This document shows positions 55,484-64,000 of a stretch of DNA of 64,000 nucleotides, in pieces. The stretch lies in NCBI GenBank assembly GCA_007844125.1, contig CM017564.1, positions 23,952,349 to 24,016,348 on the forward strand, given 5' to 3'. The stretch's first letter is position 1, and every line of letters begins with the position of its first letter. The notes under the pieces were generated by a model, which had not been told where the DNA came from, ran no database searches, and was given only the letters and a program-made list of their open reading frames with translations. This stretch comes from Sinonovacula constricta (lineage: Eukaryota > Mollusca > Bivalvia > Cardiida > Solecurtidae). A program made the translations under genes and the position numbers.

Positions 55484-56292
55484 CTTATTTTCAAAGCCCC
55501 TGTATCAACAGCACAAACTTTTTATACCCGAACAAAGGATACTATTTCTGAACATTTTGCGACTTTATACATTTTTTTCAGCTGCCTTATCGATTTTTAT
55601 TTCAGCAACATTATTTTCGACTTTTAGCATCTGTCACCCTTCAATCGTTTGGTGACATCTGAATATTTTATCTCCCCTTTATCGTTTGTTACGATCCAAA
55701 TGGATTTTAAATTTCAGTGTTTGATTTCGTGATTCGATTTTGTGATAGTGTAGCGATTAAACCAATCATACTTCTGCATAAAAAGCTAGCATTGTACCCA
55801 ATCGATTGATTGATCAGGTTGTTTGTGGCCATTTTATTGCAGGTATTGGTTCATACTTTCATTGGGAAGGCTTTTTTTTTATTCAATATTTACAGAAATA
55901 TTCCCAGTTTTGGACAAAATAGCATAAAGCTTAAATCCAAAAACAGTAATTGGTAACAAAGCCTTTGGAAATTGTGAATAATTAATTTAACGCTTAATAT
56001 GTATATAAGTACAATTTAACATAGTTATATTGTGTAATACGGAAAACAGCCCTACCCACAGTTCAGTGTGTTAAGCTATATGTGTGCGCGTTAGCGAACA
56101 TTTTTAATGCCAAGGGTATATAGATCATTTTCCGCTTTTGTAATAAAGAACCTGGTTTAATACTAATGCTTTAAAATGTCCCGAATAGCAAAGTTCTCCA
56201 TTCGCCTGTTTTTGGTTAGTATGACTGTGCAATTTTGGAAATAGAACGAAAAAGAACTACTACCTTTTGGTATCTTAAGCAAAGATACATAA
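55484..56292. other. AT-rich non-coding stretch
   Basis: No gene or recognised repeat. Confidence 0.5.
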
Positions 56293-56535
56293 GGGCAACC
56301 ATGGCGTAGTGATAGTGTCCCCGATTTGTAACTCCTCTGACCGCTTAGCCCCTCACTACGTGAGTTCGGGTCCCGTTCGGGTTGAAGGACTTATAGAGGA
56401 AAGGTCTCTGGGTGTGCCGGTGGTTCTACCCAGACATTTGTCTGGGGTCCTCCTCCACCAGTATATCTGGACGTCGCTATAATTACTATAATTGGTCGAT
56501 GCGATTTATTTCAGCAACAATAACAACAATAGAAA
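56293..56535 (+). mobile_element. SINE-B copy, full-length
   Basis: Head 'gggcaaccatggcgtagtgatag' and 'gagttcgggtcccg', then 'gtgccggtggttctacccagacatttgtctgggg', 'ctggacgtcgctataattactataattgg' and tail 'cagcaacaataacaacaat'. Confidence 0.9.
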
Positions 56536-56831
56536 AAAACAACAACATATAAATGCCGACAAATTGACCCAAAAGGAGGGGATATGTGAGATGAACGGAG
56601 CAGATTAGCTTTGGAATTAGAGATGATCGATAGATGTACAAATGTATTTTACAAGTAAATACATGCGCCCGAAATTGAAGGAAGAAAATAGACAGCTTAG
56701 CTAAATGAGTAAAAAATCAGAGCAAAGCAATTAACCAACCTTGTTTCTCATTGTTGTTATAAAAAGAAAAGGAGGCGTGGTAGTATAAGGTACAGCTTCT
56801 GGAAATATAAACTTCCGTCAATAATTTAAAT
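56536..56831. other. Non-coding stretch
   Basis: Nothing recognised. Confidence 0.5.
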
Positions 56832-56844
56832 AACGAACATTTAG

Positions 56845-57086
56845 ACCGGACCTGGTAGCGCAATCGGTAGAGCGTCAGCTCCAGGTACTGGGCTCGGTCC
56901 GGTGTTAAGTCAAGCAAATATAAGGGTAGTTCCTCGACTTGAGGCCCGGTGTCAGGATAATGTGCCAGGTGTGGTATTCACGACATGCTATACACAGTGA
57001 AGGCAGCATTATATCTGCTTCAAGTGGACGCCGTCTCCAGATAACTAAAATACTGTTGGTAGGACGATAAATCCAATTAACAAATA
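56845..57086 (+). mobile_element. SINE-A copy with 13-bp target-site duplication (one mismatch)
   Basis: Head 'ggacctggtagcgcaatcgg' and 'tagagcgtcagctccaggtac', tail 'tactgttggtaggacgataa'. It lacks about 50 bp after the head ('ccggtgttaagtcaagcaaat'). Flanks aacgaacatttag (56832-56844) and aacgaatatttag (57087-57099). Confidence 0.92.
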
Positions 57087-57099
57087 AACGAATATTTAG

Positions 57100-58016
57100 G
57101 CAAACTATTTAAGTAAAAAGATGCAATTATATTCAATTAAAAACGAAGTTTGAAATTATGTTCGTATTGCTTATTTTGTTAACGTGTTCTATCATAGTCA
57201 TAAAATTCGTTTAAATCAATGGACGTTATAATAAAAGAAGGGCGTGTTGTTGTCTGCTCTGTTTGTTTAATATATGATCACAAATTTATTCTTACTTTTA
57301 CATTTGGCTTGTATGGGAATACCTTTGTCCTGTGCCTTTTCAAATTTTGGTAAATATTGCAATGGTCATAGGACTTTGTCATATTTCTTTATTATAAAAT
57401 TTAGTAAAAAATCGGGGGTTCACCTTTGTGCGGTCAAATGATTAATGTTTAATTGCAGTAGCTCATAAAATGATGATTTATTTCCTCTGTAAAATCCATA
57501 GGTTCTATCGGCCATTTTGCTTTAGATACCTCCACCTGTTAGGGTTAGTTTCCAGCCCCATTCTCGCACTCTTCTTGCTTCTAGTTTGAGCCCAGCTTGC
57601 GTAAGCGCGATAGAGGGAATAGTTAAAATGGTCGAAATAGCTCTTAGAAGACACATACAAAGAGAAAATTGACAGAAAACCTTCCTTGTTCAACTGTTAA
57701 TGCTGCTTTAAGTTCGTTCACACCATTACAATTACACTTATCGATTGATGAACATAATAACTTCCTTCACATTTGTATTCACGTCGTTTTCAGACCAAAT
57801 GTAATGCGTTCATAACGCAGAAAAGTTTTTTTTAAAACAACCTCTCGGACAGTATTTTCAACAAAAATGACCGAGGGTTTCCGATAAAGTCAAATCACGA
57901 ACATGTTTGAGCTGTATAAGTGTAGCATCAGTATAGATGAAGAATGCTTACGTGCTAGCCTTCACTAATTGAGGCACCTGTTTCAATCCCTGCACGCTGC
58001 CATTATGTTTTGCATT
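57100..58016. other. Non-coding stretch
   Basis: 57500-57620 is GC-richer with a 62-codon minus frame; no splice or promoter evidence. Confidence 0.45.
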
Positions 58017-58570
58017 ATATATGTGATACACTCATGAGATACACTCGTGTGATACACTCGTGTGATACATTCATGTGATACACTCATGTGATACACTCAT
58101 GTGATACACCCATGTGATACACTCATGTGATACACGCATGTGATACACTCATGTGATACACTCATGTGATACATTGTGTGATACACTCATGTGATACACT
58201 CATGTGATACACTCATGTGGTACATTGTGTGATACACTCATGTGATGCATTCATGTTATACACTCATGTGATACACTAATGTGATACACTCATGTGATAC
58301 ACTCATGTGGTACATTCATGTGATACACTCGTGTGATACACTGTTGATGCACACGTGTGATACACAGTTTATATACCTATGACTTATGTGATACACTACA
58401 TGATGCTCTGATGTGTTACATTATGTGATACACCTGGTGATACACTCATGTGATACATTCATGTGATACACTAGCTGATACACTAGGGTTTACATTCATG
58501 TGATACAATCATGTTACGATCTTATGTTGTACATGTGATACACTCATGTGATTTACTCATTTGATTCACC
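58017..58570. repeat. 13-bp tandem repeat, about 40 units
   Basis: Unit 'tgatacactcatg' with many substitutions and some shorter units ('tgatacattgtg'). Most regular in 58024-58340, increasingly degenerate to the right. Confidence 0.95.
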
Positions 58571-58980
58571 GAAATACACCCCAACTTACAATATTTGTCA
58601 ATACCGATGTTCCCAACTTTACAAGAGTCGTATTCAAGTTAGTCAACCTGTGAAAACCCGTTCAAAAAGAATGATGCAAATAAACCACCGTTTATAGCAG
58701 TTTATGAGCACTTAACGAACGCATCCTGTTTATCAAGCATACACTTTAACGGTCGAAGCAAACATATAAGTTCGTATACTGTAAATAAAAAGGCTTGTTT
58801 AATGCATACCATTTCTATCGAGGGTACTCGGGTAGCCTATTATTTAGCGTTTAACTGTTTATTCAACACCTTTGATAAGGAATATGCGATGCTTTATCTC
58901 GCTTCTTTTCCCGTTTTTGCACTTCTCATCCCCCCCCCCCCCCCCCACCACACCGACCACCGACGGGACCTTACTCATCT
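58571..58980. other. Non-coding; poly-C at 58931-58946
   Basis: No gene. The C-run directly precedes MITE-D copy 12. Confidence 0.5.
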
Positions 58981-59067
58981 GCGGTATCCGATAGTGTAGA
59001 CCATGTCATTTAAACGAACAACCCAATAAATCATTGTCTCCATAAAGGATTCATGGACATGCTGTTT

Positions 59068-59371
59068 GTTTATGTTTATGTTTATTTGGTTTATCGTCCC
59101 ACCAACAGAATTTCAGTAATCTGGAGACGGTGTCCACTTGAAGCAGATATAGAGCTGCCTTGAACACCTGAAATGATACCACACCTAGTCACATGATCCT
59201 GACACCGGACGAATTATGCGTGGAACTATCCTTATATTTGCTTGAGCATTAGCAAGGGAGCTATACCACTACCATTTTTAACGACTCTGTCATGTCGCTG
59301 CCCGGGATCGGACCAAAGGTCTCATGTACCTAGAGCCGACGCTCTACTGATTGCGTTACCAGGTCTGGTAG
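59068..59371 (-). mobile_element. SINE-A nested in MITE-D
   Basis: Tail 'tatttggtttatcgtcccacc', head 'cgctctactgattgcgttaccagg'. Flanks catgctgttt (59058-59067) and catgttgttt (59372-59381), a 10-bp duplication with one mismatch in MITE-D sequence. Confidence 0.9.
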
Positions 59372-59574
59372 CATGTTGTTTATTAATTGTCGTACATCTA
59401 TGTGAAAAGTGAAGTGTAACGCCCACTCGTCATTGCAAACATGGATTTCCCATGGGAACCACGCTGCACAGTTAGATATTTTTAAACTAAGAAACCATCT
59501 GACCAAATACGTACTTTAGGCATGAAGTTATAATTAATATCATCCGTGTAATCCGCTGTGGCGGTGATACAGGT

Positions 59575-59971
59575 TCAATCGGAACACCTCGGATCATCCA
59601 CGAATCATCTCTCGGATGTTTGTAGGTAGTCGGATCACGCCGGTCATTTCCCTAAATGGGACTTTTTTTTGTGTGACAGACTTCAAAACAAATATGGCAG
59701 CTCGGATGACAGTTCACTATAGTACGATGGTGTAAAACTTCACTTTGTGGCTGTTTCAAATTTAAATCATCCAAGTTTAAATCACCAAACGAAGCAAAGA
59801 CAAAGCTGTTAAACCACGCCATTGTTTATGTTTTGTGCGACCTATATTTTAAGCATATTCTTCCGACTTCCGGCGAATAAAACGATAGTGATGTCTGTAA
59901 GTATCATTACACCAGATACATCCGAGTGATGGTTTGCCCGAGGACGGAATTACCCGAGGAGTTCCGACTGA
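59575..59971. mobile_element. MITE-G, inverted-repeat element nested in MITE-D
   Basis: Left end TCAATCGGAACACCTCGG and right end CCGAGGAGTTCCGACTGA are inverted with 16 of 18 matching. Weaker pairing extends about 45 bp inward ('ctctcggatgt' against 'catccgagtg'). About 397 bp, no coding frame; only copy in the window. Confidence 0.65.
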
Positions 59972-60067
59972 TATAGGTTATGTAGAAATTATCCCCAAAT
60001 TCATCACAAACAGTGTTATGGTATTGTTATATATTAAATAAAGTCAAACTGTTGTATACTACCTTTA

Positions 60068-60898
60068 TTGGCATTCCAACGTCAGTCACATATTCTTCCA
60101 AGTGCATAATCATTCGTAAAACTTGTCCACACTAATTATTAATACACAGTTAATATAACATCACATGTTATATTCATGTTTGTAGTAAGTCAATCAGAGT
60201 AGCAGGAGCATAGTCTTCAAAATAAGCGAAGTTGAAAGTATTTATTACTACTCTGTTAGCACATTTTAATTGATGCAAATACCTACTTAGAACATTATTT
60301 ATATCATATAAAATAAATCCTTTGTTGACAAAATCACTGCTTTTAGGCTTTTAAGCCGAACAGATTTGTATCACACCTTTGTCTGGCGTACTAAACAGAA
60401 ACATAAGGAAAAAGAATCATGAAATCATCAAAGTAAGAGGGAAAATATAAATATATTCATGGAATTTAATCAATAAATAACAATATCAACTATGCATAAA
60501 ATAAAAATACGACAATATTAACTCAAATAAACAAGAAACAGAACTTTCGTTGAATTTCAGTCTTTGCCGGTCACTGTTGGCCCTTGTCGGTCTTTTCAGT
60601 TTTCATTCTTTCTAAGATTGTTTAGAATAATATATACATGTCATTGTGCCCAGTCACTGTGTTGTATTGTAGGAGTTACGTCATTCGAAATGCATTAAAG
60701 TTTGCATAAATAAAATGTTATATGATATAAAATGTATTCCATGGTCCATGACACTTTCATTTTAGTAGAAAACACATTAAATTATGCATCTGTCGGAAAA
60801 TTAAATGTTGACAAATTTTAAATAACCACCGTTTGGCCGAGGTCACACGAGTGTCTGGAAATTCCAAACGGATGGAAAAAGTGTTACTACTATGCAAT
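60068..60898. other. AT-rich non-coding stretch
   Basis: No gene or recognised repeat. Confidence 0.5.
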
Positions 60899-60945
60899 CA
60901 GGGGCGTGCCCGGGGCTTACGCACTTACGCACGTGCGTACAGTTG
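60899..60945. mobile_element. hAT-like end with a perfect palindrome
   Basis: 'caggggcgtgcccggggctt' resembles a hAT-type terminus. It is followed by TACGCACGTGCGTA (60928-60941), a perfect 14-bp palindrome. No opposite end was identified. Confidence 0.35.
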
Positions 60946-61803
60946 CTTCCAAAAATTGAAAAAAATAAAACGTCAAAAAGCAAATAAAAATCGTACATAA
61001 CCTGTGTTTGGCACTAGTTGTTAGCTGTTTCATTTTTTAAATTAGTGTTCTTTAACCCTTTTCCAAATTCTACAAATACTTCTGCAGTCCTACCTGACGT
61101 ATTTCTGTCACTTCCTGCTCGTTGTCCTGTGACAGAGAGAGTACCCCTCCAAAATCTTCGGCGTTCTAAGGCAAAAGAATCCGGGGGCAGGGAAATGAGA
61201 GGCGCCGTTTTGATTCGGATCGCCCGAGAAAAAAAGTCGGAATACTCGGTGCTTTTCTTGGAAAAAAAGGTCTTGCCGAACGATTGCGACTTCTTGTTAT
61301 TGCCTGCTACATTATTGTCCCCGTCCAGAGTTATTTCATTAAAGGCGCCGCTTTGGTTTGTACCGCCGTTCTAAGTGGTGATATAAATTTTACTTTTTGA
61401 AAAGAAATAAAAATTGCAGCGTTATTATGCTATGAATGTTTGATGTTATTGCAAAATCTGATACAATTGGTCTGCTTCGACGATATTGCAATATGCATGA
61501 AAATTAAAACGATGTCGAGGCGTGTGTTGATCTCTCGTTATAAAATACAAGGACCCTCGATGTACATATGCAATGCAGCGTCCCGTGTCGTTAGTAACTG
61601 CGACCGTCTGCGCTCACTAGCTATATTTTAATGGAGATGTTTAATGGCAAGTTTCAGCTGTATGTGAAGGTCGCACACTCCGTGTTAGCAGTTTTCTTCT
61701 AAATATGAAACGTATATTAGTCATTATTTACCTTCGTCCACTAAATTAATGTGTAGCTTTCAACTGTGTTCTTCGGAACATAGCTATGTATAACATTCTC
61801 TTA
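60946..61803. other. GC-richer stretch with an unsupported 118-codon ORF
   Basis: The frame at 61018-61374 starts only with a TTG, has no family resemblance and no splice sites. It could belong to the transposon whose end lies at 60899, but no transposase motif is seen. Confidence 0.4.
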
Positions 61804-62122
61804 AAGGTGGTATCCAATCTCAAATGCATGTAACAATATTTTTCCGCCGATATTTTTTTGTGTGTGATGTGGGGTCTGGGGTTAGAATTTAGAAATAATT
61901 TCTGCGTCAACTCAATACTTAGTGTAATTTAAGACGATGATCACTATCTCAATTGTAAGACAAGACAAATCCTGAAATAAATCGCTCTAAATGTTCAGTG
62001 TTTCAAATTCTATAAATAAGCACGATGGTCTAAGGTCTGCTAATAATTATAATAATAAAAATAATAAAAATATTAATAATAATATAAATAATATTAATAA
62101 TGATAAAAATAATAATAATATA

Positions 62123-62178
<56 letters not shown>

Positions 62179-62272
62179 TAATAATAATAATACATGTATA
62201 TGTCGATGTTAGAGCAGATAACCCGGGTGAGGATAAAGCATGATCTCAAAAGTAAGTGATCACGTGGTTTGA
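61804..62272 (-). mobile_element. MITE-D copy 13 with internal microsatellite
   Basis: Left 'aaaggtggtatccaatctcaaatgcatgtaac', interior 'ctataaataagcacgatgg', then an AAT array, then 'tatgtcgatgttagagcagataaccc' and 'aagtgatcacgtggttt'. The right terminus is missing. Confidence 0.85.
62040..62195. repeat. (AAT)n microsatellite inside MITE-D
   Basis: Interrupted AAT/AAAT repeat of about 155 bp. It replaces the short A-rich motif ('ctgctaaaaata') found at this point in other MITE-D copies. Confidence 0.92.
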
Positions 62273-62489
62273 CAGAAGATATCGGAAGGTATGAATAAAA
62301 TTCTATCGTAAACCACAACCATTCTTTACCTTCGTCCTGCGGTTTCAGGGACTGGTAACTAATTATGCTTACGTGTAAATTGGATAAACACCACGAGTTA
62401 ATTATGCGAGGTCAGGCGTACACGATTGGTTATGGTGACAGGTAGGGACACTCTGAACAAAGTTGTCAACAGCAACCGCACCATCATTC

Positions 62490-62591
62490 TTTTCATCGTT
62501 GTCGTCGTCATCCTCCTCCTCCTCATCGTCATCATCATCATCGTCATCATCCTCCTCATCCTCATCGTCATCATCACCATTATCATCATCA

Positions 62592-62628
<37 letters not shown>

Positions 62629-62634
62629 CCATCG

Positions 62635-62694
<60 letters not shown>

Positions 62695-62732
62695 GCTGCT
62701 GCAGCAGTCATCATCATCATCATCAGCAGCAG
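62490..62732. repeat. ATC-type microsatellite, about 240 bp
   Basis: (CAT)n with TCC, CGT and a (CAG)-rich end near 62692-62735. It causes overlapping poly-His, poly-Ser and poly-Asp frames. Confidence 0.95.
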
Positions 62733-64000
62733 TCATCAAAAGCACCATGATCAACACCATCCGCAAAAAAGCATTTGTCCTCGTCACCATCATCAACAAT
62801 TATGCATTTGCTTACATCTTCCAGATCGTTCTCTCTTTCGTCTCCTTTCCATCTCAGTGACACGTTAAAGCCAGTTACTTCGGAGAAACAATGTAATAAA
62901 ATGAAATATGTCACAAAAGTCAATAGCCAATGACACCTCATTAGGTCTGTCTTAATTCAAATAAACTAATAAGTGCCGATTGAAACCTGACGAAATCAGA
63001 ACTTTTTGTGTTGGAAGATGTGCGTATTTTGTAAAAACATATTTATTAAAGCCTTTTAAACTAAAACGACATGGAGTAATTTGTAAAGTAATTGATTTCC
63101 GTGCAAGAATCCCACCTTCGAATCTCACAAAATAAGGCCTCACACAAGTTTTAATCTAGCATGAAAAGAATGTGCAAATTTGACCAAATGCGACTTAGGT
63201 ATATTTACGCCCTAACTTATACTATATACCATCTGTATAATCTAATATATACGAGTTGCCCATGTCAACTAGAAAATGTAATTTAAAAGGATTTTATTCA
63301 GTAAATCACCTTGACATTCATCGACAAAGTGTTGACTGCACATTAAATCACAATGGTTAGTTGCCTTCGCCACAATGGAATTTGGTCAGTGGTCAAGGAC
63401 AAATGGCCGCAGGGTTGACGGTCAATTGCTGCGGTCATTTAACACCCCATCTAACGCCCTTGTTGACCACTTGGCTAAATATGATGCTAGATGGCTATCT
63501 TTTACGACTGGGTCATTTATTTAAACAGCGGTGTTGACAAACGCAGCACCTTTGCAAAGTTGAGGTCCCGTGTGAATAATCGTTAAGTGACGTGAGAATG
63601 CGAGACTAGTCGAATTTAAGTTACGATTTAGTGTTTTATTGTGTAGTTGTCTGTATTTTGGTATTAGACCGCGAAAATCTTTTATGGATATATAGTAAAC
63701 GAATTCATTACATTTTACAAGGTACATGTACACAGATGTTAAAATCAATTATCTTTTTACAGTCAAGATTGCGGTTATGTGTCACGGCTTCTTGCTGGAA
63801 ATCAAAAGCAATGGACATGTATGTGCATCTTTTAAGCTATGTGCATCTTTTAAGCTTTTAATTGGCCTTCAATTGCCTTAGAAGTTAGAAAAATAAGGTG
63901 ACACATTTCACTAAGTGCGCTCGTAAATTTTTTCTTTATCTGAAAAAAATAAGTTAGTTAAATAACCCTTATAATCGCACAATATGCAGTTCATACTTAT
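62733..64000. other. Non-coding to window end
   Basis: A short frame on the minus strand (62941-62723) begins with a hydrophobic stretch like a signal peptide but runs into the microsatellite. A 16-bp duplication, 'tgtgcatcttttaagct', occurs twice at 63822-63856. No supported gene. Confidence 0.45.

Larger units (their letters stand above)
58981..60067 (+). mobile_element. MITE-D copy 12 with two nested elements
   Basis: Left 'gcggtatccgatagtgtagacc', right 'gtcaaactgttgtatactaccttta'. Family landmarks between them ('accacgctgcacagttagat', 'tcatccgtgtaatccgctgtgg', 'aaattatccccaaattc') are separated by a SINE-A and by MITE-G. The middle segment normally lying at the MITE-G site is missing. 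Confidence 0.85.

Noticed and set aside
61018..61374. 118-codon plus frame
   Set aside because: No ATG at its start, no recognised domain, next to a hAT-like end; could be chance in a GC-richer stretch.
62723..62941. Minus frame starting with a signal-peptide-like hydrophobic stretch
   Set aside because: It is 72 codons, ends next to a microsatellite, and has an acidic tail coming from GAT/GAC codons. Not distinguishable from chance.

Overview
The window looks like intronic and intergenic DNA from a repeat-rich, AT-rich animal genome, most likely a marine mollusc and probably a bivalve. The evidence is an absence of long reading frames, genes visible only as short exons with animal splice signals, many tRNA-derived SINEs, many short inverted-repeat (MITE-like) elements, and long microsatellites. 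No bacterial operon, CRISPR array, phage, virus or complete protein gene is visible. All family letters used here (SINE-A, B, F, I, M, N; MITE-D, G, J, K; repeat H) are labels made by comparing copies within this window; they are not database names.

Candidate genes. The best case is a minus-strand gene whose first coding exon ends at 27527 and whose next recognisable exon is 6461-6521. The two exons match in phase and would be separated by a 21-kb intron full of transposons. On the plus strand at the left edge, 280-360 has very good splice sites on both sides, and its reading phase fits a second possible exon at 2040-2172. Weaker exon candidates lie at 13733-13871 (minus, cysteine-rich), 38882-38983 and 39272-39397 (plus), and 46113-46186 (plus, next to promoter-like motifs). 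None of these proteins could be named.

Layout. 1-5.3 kb: plus-strand exon candidates, a degenerate 91-bp tandem repeat and SINE-B copies. 5.3-12.4 kb: scattered SINEs, one MITE-D and the 61-nt minus-strand exon. 12.46-13.55 kb: a 46-bp GATC-rich satellite. 14.5-17 kb: MITE-J (one copy with a 20-bp expansion), MITE-K and a 56-bp tandem. 17-27 kb: SINEs, repeat H and a satellite built from the inside of a SINE. 27.5 kb: the first coding exon. 28-29.2 kb: an inverted SINE pair. 29.6-38 kb: SINE-A copies, MITE-D and several insertions with target-site duplications. 38-43 kb: weak exon candidates, tRNA-like heads and two long microsatellites. 43-62.3 kb: a cluster of MITE-D copies (9 of 13 in the window), several interrupted by other elements, with 39-bp, 47-bp and 13-bp arrays. 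62.3-64 kb: an ATC microsatellite, then sequence with nothing recognisable.

The main interest is the layered transposon history: insertions bounded by short perfect duplications, elements inside elements, and at least three places where a tandem array appears to have grown out of an internal segment of a transposon.
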